DNA of 64,000 nt, taken from assembly GCA_022457065.1 (NCBI GenBank), contig JAJGBQ010000001.1, positions 5,146,001-5,210,000 of the forward strand, written 5' to 3'. The first letter of the stretch is position 1, and the number at the start of each line of letters is the position of its first letter. Position numbers and translations under genes: made by a program. Under the pieces are notes generated by a model. That model did not search any database and was not told where the DNA came from. It saw nothing but the letters and a program-made list of their open reading frames with translations. This DNA comes from Curvularia sp. ZM96 (Eukaryota; Ascomycota; Dothideomycetes; Pleosporales; Pleosporaceae). This document shows, piece after piece, positions 11,138 through 21,216 of this stretch.

Positions 11138-11970
11138 TTAGAGAAGGAGCCAAGCGGCAATACCAGCACCAGCGGCGAAAGAGATGCCGGTGGCCTTGGG
11201 GGCGGCACCTTCGGCGGCGCTGGTGGCGGCGGAACCAGCAGCGCTGGTGGCAGAGGAGATGGCAGAGCCAGCACTTTCAGTAGCAGATTCAAGAGCGCCG
11301 CTGAGGGAGGAACTAAGACAGTGTTAGTTGAGCTTGGGTGCATGCACGGATGGGATCAACTTACAGAACCTGGCTGGCCTCGGACTGGAGAGAGGACAGG
11401 GCAGAGTTGGCCTCGGAGATGATGGAGGAGGTAAGGCTGGAGGCCTCAGAGGCAACCGAGCTGGCGGCAGAGGTGACCTCGGAAGCGAGAGAAGAGGTGA
11501 CGGATGAGGCAGCGGAGGCAACGGCCGAAGTCGTGTTGTCGTCGCCAGAAGCAGAGGCAGATGCAGAGGACTCAACGGCAGAGGCGCTGGCAGCAGCCGA
11601 GGTGAGGATGGGAAGAGCATCAGGAGTGCCCGAGGCAGTGGCAGCAACACCGGCGCAGCGAGCATAGGCCCACTGGACGGCGCTGGCGGACTGAGCGGCG
11701 TCACAAGCCTGGCGAGAGCAGTCGCGGATGCCGTAGGCCCAGTTGGAGCGGGTGCAGAAGCAGGAAATGTCATCGGCACCGCAGGAGAACTCGGACTCGG
11801 CAATGCGGGCCATGTTGTTGATGCAGAGATTCTGGGTAAAGGTTAGTATCCAAGTCGATTGGCAGCCATTGGCAGGCGGGACTTACAGCACAGTCTCCGC
11901 TGGGCATGGGGATGTCCTGGGCCAGAGCGGCACCAGCAAAGGTGGCAGCGAGGACAGCAAAGGACTTCAT
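11138..11970 (-). CDS. CFEM-domain GPI-anchored cell-surface protein
   Basis: 241-aa secreted protein in three exons: 11970-11887, 11831-11365 and 11312-11138. Residues 1-18 form a signal peptide (MKSFAVLAATFAGAALAQ). The CFEM domain follows with eight cysteines: C27 in GDCA, C31 in NLCINN, then FSCGADDISCFC, RDCSRQAC and AYARC. A long Ala/Ser-rich stalk with repeated SAASS/EASS-like blocks leads to a hydrophobic C-terminus (GISFAAGAGIAAWLLL), typical of a GPI signal. CFEM proteins act at the fungal wall or plasma membrane in haem and iron uptake, adhesion or host interaction; which of these applies here is not shown. Both introns have GTAAGT donors and the first has a TACTAAC branch site. 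Confidence 0.92.
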
Positions 11971-12796
11971 CTTGAAGGTGGATTGGGTTGGTGGAGGTGG
12001 ATGGGATAGAAGCTGGAGTGGGGGATTAAGGAATTGAAGGCCGACAAGAGTTGCTGAGGCTGAAGATGCTGGTTGAGGGTGGAGAGGAGAAGAGGAAGAG
12101 CGGGCATGTACCTGGGGTTTATAGACAAACACGGCGAGCCTGGTGCTGGAGGAGCAGCCCAGCTTTCACCAGCTAACGGGCAGGCACGAGCAGGGGGGAC
12201 CCTGGTCGCGGGGCACGGACGCGCCCGATCCACGTCAATCCAAGGAACGAGGCCGGGACGGGGTGCGTCCCATTGGCCGCGCTTCCCTATGATGTCGACG
12301 GCAGCGCAGCGCCGCCAGCACACTCGCTGTCATGGCCGTCGCCGTGCCCGCCGTGCCCGCTGTGCCACGCCTGCTCCACTCGTCATGGCCGCCAGTTTCC
12401 TGCTGTTGTCGCGCCCGTGCGACCGACACCACCGGCAACACGGCCAAATTGCTCAAATCTTAATTGCAGCCAACAGAACCACTCAGACGTCACCCTGTGA
12501 TCATAGGCGGTGGCTTCCCGCCCGCAAGCGCCCCCTGCTGTGCCCGGCACCATCGTGGCCTGGGCCTCTACAACTGCCCCCCGACTCGGTTTCACACAGA
12601 CGACATACACCGTACACAGCACACTGCCACCCAGCACGCTTGCTTCCCCACGACTACCACTACCAGCCGCCTGCTCAGATCTAGGCCCGCCGCCGATCGC
12701 CCCACCCGCCAATCACCTAGTCAATCCTCACCTGCCTCCCTCATAAACAAACCATGTGTGGCGCAGGCTACCCAGCCTCGAGGCATTTCCCGCGGC
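11971..12796. other. CFEM promoter and TRP2 3' flank
   Basis: A GC-rich 826-bp spacer between the CFEM start and the TRP2 stop, both on the minus strand. A 203-codon plus-strand frame crosses it but has low-complexity Pro/Arg/His content and is not considered coding. Confidence 0.45.
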
Positions 12797-15002
12797 CTAC
12801 TGGCCTTCGCGCTCCCTCTGCTCTGCGAGATGCTTCTCCTCCGCCGAAGTGATGCAATGCGTGTTCGCGCCTGTTCCCAACCACCGGTTAGCCACCTGTG
12901 CCCGCGGCCAACGACGTCGCGGACAAGCACAACAAACTCACCTAGTTTGTTGATAGTCTCCATCCATTCGTCGTATGGATCCGAATCAAACACTATGCCT
13001 CCCTGTGACAAATCATTAGCCCTCGCTGAAGCTCCCAACCCGGCCAGGCCACTCAGACTTACCCCGGCCTGGAGATAGGCGATGCCGTCTTTGACCAACA
13101 TTGTCCTTAGCGCAATGCATGTCTGCACAAGTCAGCCTCCCATGAGCCTCAAGCACCGCGCTGCACTACTCACGTCCATAGCTCCTTCAATCTCCTTGTC
13201 GCCCTCGACGCTGCTGTAGCCAAAGTAGCCCACCGCGCCGGCGTACACACCGCGTTTTTCCTTCTCGAGCTCGGCGATGAGTTCCATGGCGCGAACTTTG
13301 GGCGCTCCGCTCACCGTTCCTTGGACCTGTTAGCGGAAGGATCAAGTTTTTTTTCCTTGGTGGCGCTACTGACCAGCGGGAAATATCGAGCGGAACGCGT
13401 CGAATCGAGTCTTGCCAGGTCGCAGCACCCCAGACACCTCCGATACCAGGTGCTGCACGTGCGAAAACTGGTTTGCTCCCCATTAGCATCGTCATTCTTC
13501 TTGAACCCCATCATCACACCATGTACGGCAATCACGGGTCGGTTAGGACGGAATCCCTCTCACCTTTTGCACCACCATTAGCTTATCCACCCGCGTGGTC
13601 AGTGGGTCGCACACGCGATTGACGTCATTGCGAGCCAAGTCCACCAACATGACCTGGTACACAGTGGTAAGCTTCAACGTCGCTGCATGCAACTTGTCGT
13701 CAAGACACTCACATGTTCTGCTCGGTCCTTGAGTGAGTTGGAGAGCTCTTCTGCAAGCGCTGCATCTTCCTGCAGCGTCTTGCCCCGCTTAACTGTCCCT
13801 GCAATTGGATGCGTGATGATGCGACCCTGCTCCTCCTTAACCAGTAATTCGGGACTCGCGCCCACAATCTGGAAGTCATCGCAGTCCACAAAAAAAAGAT
13901 ACGGCGACGGGTTCACGTTTCGCAGGTTGCGGTAAATGTTGAAAGGGTGCAGTGACGTTGGCCTTGCGAATCGCTGCGAAGGCACCGCCTGGATGATGTC
14001 GCCAACATTGATGTGCTTTTTCAGCTCCTTGACATGGTTCTCGTATCCTTCCCGTCCAATATTCGATGTATACTCGTTGCCAAGCTGGATGGGTCCTTGT
14101 TCTGGCAGCGGAATCTCCTTGTCCTTTAAGATTGTCACGTATTCCTGCAGTGTGCGTCTGGCGTCTTCATATGCCTCTTCGAGTTGATCCAGGCTCTCTG
14201 GCACCTTGACATATGTTATGACCTTGACAACCTGCGCAAAATGGTCCAACGCGACCAGCGTGTCGAAGAGCATGAAGAAACTCTCGGGCACGCCCAGTAC
14301 ATCCTTCATATCATCTCGTCTTGTTTTGGGCTCAAAGTACTTGACGCAGTCATATCCAACATATCCAACAGCCCCACCCGTCATGGGAGGTAGCTGTATC
14401 GAGGGTACGGTCGCGACGCGGCTCTTTGAGAGTTCCTTTTCAAGGAGCGGTAGTGGGTCCGTCTCTTCTCCATGGCCAGGGCCTGTCTTGATGACTTTGC
14501 GAGGGTCTAGAAGCTTATTGTCAGCCACATTTTTGGAAATTGATTTTGCCCAAGTACCGACCTGCGCCGATAAAGCTGTACCGCCCTATCGTCTCGGTAG
14601 TGGCAGCGCTCTCAAAAAGGAACGACAGCCTCGACTTTGATCTGAGCCAAGAGCGTCAGCATACGTGTCCCTTAACTTGGCTTCAGGGAGCGATTCTCTC
14701 GCTCTTCCTAGTGTGTTCCGCCCCTCCATCCTCTAGACAAGCACTCCTTGCATGCCCATGTGGTATCGCATGAGTCATACTCACTTCGCGGAGATCTTCA
14801 GGTATATGCTCGACGGTGTCAGGAACTCGGCGGGGATCGAGGAGAACACAGGCACCAGGTTTGGTGGATTGGGGGATTTGATTGCTGCCGCCAATACTTC
14901 TCGGACGACGTCAAGCGATGGCTGAGTGCTTAACTGCTGTGGTCATGCGCTCAGTTTGTTGTCGCCTCATTGGTCTGATTCCGGACATACCTGTGGCGCC
15001 AT
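12797..15002 (-). CDS. TRP2: Anthranilate synthase component I
   Basis: Converts chorismate to anthranilate, with a glutaminase partner, in the first step of tryptophan synthesis. Ten exons give 520 aa: 15002-14991, 14936-14785, 14641-14562, 14506-13713, 13653-13564, 13467-13374, 13319-13174, 13122-13063, 13002-12942 and 12870-12797. The first exon is only 12 nt (MAPQ) and its acceptor is a CAGCAG tandem. The N-terminal part has FLFESAATTETIGRYSFIG, matching the tryptophan-sensing LLES region. The chorismate-binding half shows PSQRFARP, DFQIVGASPELLV, THPIAGTVKRG, MLVDLARNDVNRVC and TVSGAPKVRAMELI, then GAVGYFGY and the C-terminal GGGIVFDSDPYDEW. Length and motif order are normal. A perfect TGAGTCA lies in intron 2. 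It is divergent from a coiled-coil gene at 15345. Confidence 0.93.
14771..14777. promoter_or_regulatory. Possible GCN4/CPC1 element inside TRP2 intron 2
   Basis: The palindromic heptamer TGAGTCA matches the amino-acid-starvation element bound by fungal GCN4/CPC1-type bZIP factors. It lies about 225 bp downstream of the TRP2 start codon, inside intron 2, rather than in the upstream spacer, where no perfect copy was noticed. Function is inferred. Confidence 0.35.
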
Positions 15003-15344
15003 AGTTGCCAGAACACAAAACGAACGCTCTGTAAGCCTCGTCAACGTGCAAGAAGGGGCGTGTATGTGTCAGAGAGAGTCGTCGCAAAGTGTACTGAAGA
15101 CACAATTGATGACTGTCTGGCCAATCGGAGGGGGCAATATTCCGACGCAAATTGCTATCGATAGTAGAGACCCGACCCGCCCCACCTCGGGAGCCGAGTC
15201 GCCCAGCCTTCTCCAAGGCCACATGGGTGGAACGGCCCTACGGACGTCACTGGCAGCGAACCTTCTCTCTTACACTCTCGGCCCGTTCGAGTTTCCTATC
15301 CCACAGCGCACCGTATCACACTTTTTGGAGAGCTGAAGAAGAGG
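15003..15344. promoter_or_regulatory. Divergent promoter of TRP2 and the coiled-coil gene
   Basis: A 342-bp spacer between two divergent start codons with no ORF of its own. It presumably drives both genes. Confidence 0.4.
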
Positions 15345-16631
15345 ATGTGGCATTCGCGCCGCTGCGATAGCGCCGTGGATATCCCGCACACTCTAGAACG
15401 GCCATGGACACCGCCAGAAGTCGAAGACCGTTCATACGCGCGGCCAAACCATCCCAGCCTATTTGGGAGCTCACCCTCACGATATCCTAGGATGGCAGAG
15501 CAACACTGGCTGAGCGAGACTAATCGTGTGCGCGAGCATCCCTCGTGGGTCACCAAGAACTATAGTCCGAGAACCCCATCCATAATATCGCGACCGAAGC
15601 TGAGTTCGCATCATACGGAGCCTCTTCCATACACACCTACAAGATCATACCATTTTGATGACTCGTTTTCATCGTCCAAGGGCATGCCACGCTACCCCTA
15701 CACGCCTGACAGCTCTCAGATCTTGCGCCGACATACTGAAATCGTTTCACCTCCTACGCCATGGGATAATTACTCGGACCATTCCTTGTCGCCTGTGCAA
15801 GATGCGTTGTCCTCTTGTATTGCGCATTTTGAGGAGTTGATCCAGTCGCGGCAGCCTGATGAGGACCAGATGGAATATATTGTACGGCAGTTTGAGGCCA
15901 TGGCTACGCACCTCTCCGATTCTGAGCCCTACATAAAAGAGACGGATACGCAAGATTTTGCGCTGTCTAGACACGGATCTGGAATAATGCAAGCTGCAGA
16001 CCGCGAGGATGACCTCGCGGACGCGAAAAGCCTATACCACCAAGCGTACGTTGCCGAAGTGGGAAACTATGTCGAAAGCGTTCAAAAATGCATCAACGAG
16101 TTGAAAAAGCGCCTCGACGAAGTCAAGACGCTGAACAGCATCCAGCTGGACGTCATCGACGACCTGCGCAAGCAGATGAAAAGTGTCCGGCAAAACATGC
16201 GCGAAGAACTCGAGAGAAGTGACGGTGCTGGAAACGAAATACAAGACAAAGACTTCAAAATCACCAAAGTTGTAGATTTGAACAACCAAGAAAACGAGTG
16301 GTCTCCAGATGCCGACAATAGCAGCGATGCCAAACATCACGACGACCACTCTACCCGAGAATTCGGCCTAGACAGCTGTCAAACCCTCGTCGAAGAAGAA
16401 CCTTCCTCCTCAATCTCCCAGGAAATCCAAAACGAATACACCAAACTCGTGCGCAGCGCAGTTTACAATCTCACCAACGACGATGACGATGGCCTCCTTA
16501 CCACACCACGGCCCCCAATTGCAAAGCGCAGACTCATCACCGTCATCCGCAAGCCCCCGCCGAAACCCAGCTTTTGGGCTTCGGTCGGAGAGGCGCTGGA
16601 TAGGGTGGCGGAGGTGCTGTGGGAGGATTGA
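15345..16631 (+). CDS. Hypothetical coiled-coil protein
   Basis: Single-exon frame of 428 aa with no family recognised. The first 140 residues are Pro/Ser/Tyr-rich and look disordered (for example PSIISRPKLSSHHTEPLPYT). Residues about 160-190 resemble a helical segment (LSSCIAHFEELIQSRQPDE). Residues about 225-290 form a strong heptad-like coiled coil (VESVQKCINELKKRLDEVK, then LDVIDDLRKQMKSVRQN). The acidic C-terminal third ends in a conserved-looking tail (PKPSFWASVGEALDRVAEVL). The ATG at 15345 is the first in frame after the divergent promoter; the next in-frame ATG is at 15492. Codon use and lack of stops favour a real gene. Confidence 0.75.
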   Translation: MWHSRRCDSAVDIPHTLERPWTPPEVEDRSYARPNHPSLFGSSPSRYPRMAEQHWLSETNRVREHPSWVTKNYSPRTPSIISRPKLSSHHTEPLPYTPTRSYHFDDSFSSSKGMPRYPYTPDSSQILRRHTEIVSPPTPWDNYSDHSLSPVQDALSSCIAHFEELIQSRQPDEDQMEYIVRQFEAMATHLSDSEPYIKETDTQDFALSRHGSGIMQAADREDDLADAKSLYHQAYVAEVGNYVESVQKCINELKKRLDEVKTLNSIQLDVIDDLRKQMKSVRQNMREELERSDGAGNEIQDKDFKITKVVDLNNQENEWSPDADNSSDAKHHDDHSTREFGLDSCQTLVEEEPSSSISQEIQNEYTKLVRSAVYNLTNDDDDGLLTTPRPPIAKRRLITVIRKPPPKPSFWASVGEALDRVAEVLWED

Positions 16632-17307
16632 TGTTGACGACGAATGAATGAATGAGAGATGTGATATGAATGATAATGATGATGTGCGATGATGAACATT
16701 GGAGAAGGAGGTATTTGCGACATTTACAGTTTCTTTTTTCGCTCTTGTTTTGGATCATTCATTCCGTTACGCCTCGCAGTTTTGCACGCACTCTCTCGCT
16801 GCTTTTCTTGCTGGTACGACATCACGATTGGGCAAACGAGGCCTTCCAATCATGAGAGCTTATGAATGGGGGACGACGACGATGACGATAATGTGGCTTG
16901 CAGTCCAGGCCCCGAGATGTGCTTGAGTATGTCGATTGCACGCTGACGGTCTCTTTTTTTCCTACTTTCTCCCCTTTCTCTTTTGAGTATTGGTTTTTTC
17001 TGGGTCTTCAGGTCATCTGCGTAACTGTATGTAGGATACCCTCCGTTGGTTCTAAATTGCTTTTCTTAGTCTGTTTTTTTCTTCTGATGGCTTCAAGTCC
17101 CTTGGCGAGTATACCTGCTATCGTTGTTTTACTATCTTATGCTTAGTTTACGCTCCTCCCTCATGTTGGATAATGTTGAACGAGACACTGCAATTATGAA
17201 TCTTGAACTCATCATACGCTTTATGTGTTTTAAAGGCCCCCAAATGTATGCATTGGTATCATTTGTACATCACCTCCTACTATCTACCCAACACGGTCCC
17301 ATGGTGC
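16632..17307. other. Convergent intergenic region
   Basis: The 3' flanks of the coiled-coil gene and NFU1 meet here. It is T-rich with several poly-T runs. No gene is seen. Confidence 0.45.
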
Positions 17308-18295
17308 TTACTCCACGTAATCCAAACTGCCCTTTCCAACCGTTCCCTTGACCGCATCCTCGCCCTTCTGCTGCCTCAGCTTCTCTTCAAACTTAGCAAA
17401 CTCCTGTATAGCAATTTCTTCCTCCTGGTCCAGAACTTGCTGCACGCCCTTGACTTCCTCAATGTAATGCATCAACATGCTCTCTATGCCGTTCTTGAGC
17501 GTCACGGTACTCGAGTCGCAAGTTCGACACGCACCGCGCAGCTTCAGCAGGACCTGACCGTCGTTGAAACCGCGGAATTCAATGTCACCGCCGTCCTCCT
17601 GGATTGCTGGACGCACGCGCGTGTCAAGCAGCTCCTTAATCATGCCAACCACTTCGTCGTCATTCTCGTCGTAGGCCAGGCTGTCTGCTTCTTGGCCACC
17701 TTGGCCTTGCTCTCCATCCTTTGCGGCGACAGTATTGACAATTGGTGAGCCAGATGTCATGCACTCGTTGATGATAGCAAAGACCTCAGGCTTGATGTGG
17801 CTCCATGGTGTGGCCGAGTCCTTTGTGACGGTAATGTAGTCTGCGCCAAAGAAGACGCTGGTTACGCCGTCAATGTTGAGAAGTTGGGCGGCGAGCGGAG
17901 AAGGGTGTGGCGGTGCGAGAGTCGAGCGAGGGTTTAGGTACTCGAGAAAGGGTGATGATATGCCCTCGGGAAGTACCCGTTGATTGGGATTGAATTTTAA
18001 CGCCTGGTAGTTGTCAGCAGGAGAGCGATGCTAGTATCAGGTGGGGCATGCGTACGTCTGGGTTTGGCGTTGGTTCAGTTTGTATGAACATTGTTCGGCG
18101 GGCAACGAGCGTAGCTGGCGCAGATGCCCTCTGGCTCCATTTTTGCGCCGTTGGCCTATGTTGAAGTCGTAAGGTTGTGATGGGCGATGACTGTTGGTGC
18201 ATGCATCTTGTGGCAACGCGTGGCGCTGAGCTTCGCAAAGGGGTGGTGCGCGAAAGAGCGCGCAAAGCAGCGCGAGGAATTGGGCCCGAGGTCAT
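17308..18295 (-). CDS. NFU1: NFU1-type mitochondrial iron-sulfur scaffold protein
   Basis: 311-aa protein in two exons, 18295-18056 and 18003-17308, with a 52-nt phase-0 intron. The Arg/Ser-rich N-terminus is a likely mitochondrial presequence. The first folded domain is the NFU N-terminal module (MFIQTEPTPNPDALKF, then LLNIDGVTSVFFGADYITVT). The second is the NifU C-terminal domain (RPAIQEDGGDIEFRGF) with the cluster-binding CxxC at Cys239 and Cys242 in GACRTCDSSTVTLKNGIE. Members carry Fe-S clusters to lipoate synthase and respiratory proteins in the matrix. A short charged tail (EEKLRQQKGEDAVKG) follows the domain. All key residues are present. Confidence 0.95.
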
Positions 18296-18774
18296 ATCTA
18301 GGTCGTAGTCCAGAGGTTGTGTGTGTTAGGTATAGCAGTGTGTATTGTCGCAATGGCGGTTGCAAAGTCGAGATGGAAACTTTCGGGAACTCGGGCCAGG
18401 CAGAGTATGACGTTCATTGGATTATTCAGCCTCGCCCTGAATGGTCCCGCCAGTTCGCCTAGTCGTGCGGTGCCAATGTGTTGCCCAAGCACTCCACAAA
18501 ATCTTCATCTTCACTCGTGATTGCATTGCACGTAGATCTTGAGCCATTCACGGTGATTTCAAGAAGACAGATGTATTTTTGAATATTGTCATTAATTATT
18601 ACATTTCATATCGTCCTATCGTACAATCCTGCATCGGCTATTCAAGCCCGTTGCTATGTCTTCCGACTATCAGTCTGCGTGTGGTATATATAGTGCGTAA
18701 AAGTCATTAGGTACAGTTAAAGAAATTGCGTGCTAGGAAGCACATTGACTAGGAACAGTCTGGGAGTCGTTCGC
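18296..18774. other. Intergenic between NFU1 and the tetraspan gene
   Basis: About 480 bp with no credible ORF. It is the NFU1 upstream region plus the 3' flank of the membrane-protein gene. Confidence 0.4.
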
Positions 18775-19687
18775 TTAGTAGTTGGTGGCAGTGTGTCCAT
18801 AAGTGGCAGTGTTGCCAGTAGTAGCGTAGTTGCCAGCAGGGGCGGTGTGGTAGCCGGAGCTGACAGGCTTGTGGCTGTCATAGCCGACGTTAGGCGAAGC
18901 GACGGTGGAGCCAGTGTAGGCGGTATCGTGGCTAGGGCGGTAGTCGTGGGTGCCAGCGGGGGGAGCAAGACCGCCAGAAGCAGGGACAGCAGCAACCTCA
19001 GGGTCACGGTGACCAGTGGTGCGGCGAGCCTTCCTGCGCTGCCAGAACTTCATGCCGGAGCCCTTGGTGTAGCCGTTGGAAGGACCGGGGCCAAAGCGCT
19101 TTTCCTTCTTGTGGTGGCGCATGAGGAACACCTGGAAGAGGGCGCTGAGCAGGAAGAGGACAGCACCAACAATGGCGACAGCGAAGCAGGCGGTGTTGAG
19201 CTTGCAAGCAGTGCCAAGCGAAGCGGCATAGGTGATTTGGTTGCCCTGACCATCGGAGCCGAAACCTTCCTTGGAGCGAGCAGGACCATTGCCAAGAGGA
19301 GTTCGGACGTTATCAGAGCAGCTGGATGCACCGTCGCGAGTCATGACAGCAATGGCAATCATGGCGCCGCAGCAGAGGATGTTGAAGAGTATGCCGAGCA
19401 TAGCGAAGATTGTCTGTCAAGCTGTTAGCATCTGGTCTTGCACATGATCGAAAGCTTCTTACCTTTCCGCCGATGCAGCAGGTCAGCAGGACAGCAAAGA
19501 TGGTGTAGAGCACGACGGCACCCGAGAGACCTGTGACGGCCTGTTGCCAAGTGGGAATGCCGGCATCGCGGTCAGCTCGTACTGCGAGGAAGTAGCTGTA
19601 GATTCCTAGCACAATGGCAGCACAGCAGAACTCGAGGGCGTAGAGGGCCGTCGAGCCAAACTTCAGTGCAGCGCCGCCGAAGCCCAT
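18775..19687 (-). CDS. MARVEL-like tetraspan membrane protein
   Basis: 287-aa integral membrane protein in two exons, 19687-19463 and 19413-18775. Four hydrophobic segments are visible: ALYALEFCCAAIVLGIYSYF, AVVLYTIFAVLLTCCIGG, MLGILFNILCCGAMIAIAVM and CFAVAIVGAVLFLLSALFQV. A loop with an SSCSDN segment and a later Cys lies between segments 3 and 4. A basic stretch (MRHHKKEKRFG) follows segment 4, then a Gly/Tyr/Thr-rich cytoplasmic tail with repeated YATTGNTATYGHTATNY-like units. The topology matches fungal MARVEL-domain proteins, which sit at plasma-membrane or vesicle subdomains; the assignment rests on topology. The frame is open upstream to an ATG at 19768, but the start at 19687 (MGFGGAALKFGS) suits the family better. 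Confidence 0.85.
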
Positions 19688-20907
19688 GATTGCGGGTGTT
19701 GTCAGGTATGGAAACGGAAAAAGAGGCTGTTTGTGTGGATGGTATGCAGGGTGTGTGTGGAAATTCAACTGAACATGACCTCAGGGCGAAAGGATTTATG
19801 TGTCTGTCGAAGATCAGTCGGCGATGACGCAGTACGAGTCACGTGATTGCGGCGCACAGCCATGCGTGCCTGCCCGGTTGCGACAAGTGCCATGTCGATC
19901 GCGGGTCTGTGCGGCCATTCCAAGTCACGGTGGATTGAACCCTGCTTTTTGCTTTCCATCGTCCAACCAACAACGTCATTTCTCCGCAAGTCGAAATCAA
20001 GCCGCCTCCGTCGAGATCCAGACTCGCCGGCGCCATGCTGCCAAGTTGGCGCTTGTTATCATCATACCTTTGCGATCCCAGGGGCTTTTGTTGTTGCCGG
20101 GCAAAGGGACACTCCCTCGACGTGCCTGCGCTCGAGTCGTCCCAAGGTGGCAGCGCCACAAGCCACACCCTCTCTTGCATCCGTTGCGGTGAGGTAATGC
20201 AGGCTGATGCCCCTGCATGCAGGAGCCACCCGTCATGTCATTCCACTCCAAATTCAAATGTCCGACCGCTTGGGCTCCTCTACATACTGATATCACCATT
20301 TCGCAACTATGCTCTGCATCCCACATGCTTTTTCCTCGGAGCCCGCCATTCTCCAACCACGCTGTGGTCCATCTCAATTTCATTGTGATGGAATGCGCAA
20401 GACCGCAGCAAACTGCTGTCCTGCCTACATAGCATACCAAACAGCGTCCACGCTGCTTGCTGGCGCTAACCATGGTTCGTCACGGTGTTTGGGCGAGTCT
20501 TTTGTTATTCTGCCGAAGGGTACATGTCTACCAAACTTTAACGTGACCCTAGGGGCCTCGCTGGCCCGTTGAGGTCGGCGGTGTCGTCACACCTGGTGAC
20601 GATCCGCCGTGAAGATCTTGGTGGAGAGGCTACGCCGCCAGCGCACTAACCTAGCGTCACCGGAGAGGCCTCGATAACTCTCGATCACATATGCCTACGG
20701 AGAGTGTAAATATTATCTACATTAGCGGTAGGGGTTTGATTTTGAAGTTTTTGGAGTTAAGAGAATGACTTCATTGCGTGCTCACTGCCTGACAGGTCAA
20801 TAAATCCCAATTGTACATCATTCAACGTTCATCACGCGAAATAGGCACGCATCTTGTCTCGCCGGTGCATCATTGCCAGCCCGTCATTTACCATAGAATT
20901 TAGCGCT
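19688..20907. other. Gene-free region, GC-balanced part
   Basis: Upstream of the tetraspan gene. Overlapping frames on both strands around 19.8-20.5 kb show no family similarity and cancel each other as coding candidates. A GC-rich stretch around 20.56-20.66 kb gives way to A+T-rich DNA. Confidence 0.4.
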
Positions 20908-21216
20908 TCAACACTTCACATTGGCTAGCCTGAACTGCCATAGCATGGTCGCCAAAGCACGCTGCACGCTAGTACCATGCAGCACCAGGTCATAGGCAGT
21001 GCCTTCAGCATCTCCGTATGCTTCAAGCTTGGTCGACCCAATTTCCCGAGCATCATCGGTACCACTGTAGAAAATCTCTCCACAATTACCCCTCTGTTCA
21101 CACAGCAATGCCTTTTCTCCAGAAACCATTGTAGGAAAACTAATGCTGTTTCTATCACTCGAAGCCAAATCCCTCCCAATGCCGGAGCAGGTTTGAAAAT
21201 ACTGGTGAAATTCCAT
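20908..21216 (-). CDS. Small hypothetical ORF, doubtful
   Basis: A 102-codon frame starting MEFHQYFQTC and ending FRLANVKC, with four cysteines, in the A+T-rich gene-poor stretch. No signal peptide is visible on this exon and no family is recognised. A second, almost equally long frame (20925-21179) overlaps it on the same strand, so neither is well supported. It could be the terminal exon of a small lineage-specific gene or chance. Confidence 0.2.
   Translation of the reverse strand: MEFHQYFQTCSGIGRDLASSDRNSISFPTMVSGEKALLCEQRGNCGEIFYSGTDDAREIGSTKLEAYGDAEGTAYDLVLHGTSVQRALATMLWQFRLANVKC

Noticed and set aside
12073..12684. 203-codon plus-strand frame
   Set aside because: Low-complexity Arg/Pro/His content in the GC-rich CFEM promoter and TRP2 3' flank; no domain and no splice support.
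18730..19428. 232-codon plus-strand frame
   Set aside because: Antisense to the tetraspan membrane gene, whose hydrophobic segments and intron are clearly real.
20925..21179. 84-codon minus-strand frame
   Set aside because: Overlaps the 102-codon frame in another register; neither is convincing and this one lacks any signature.
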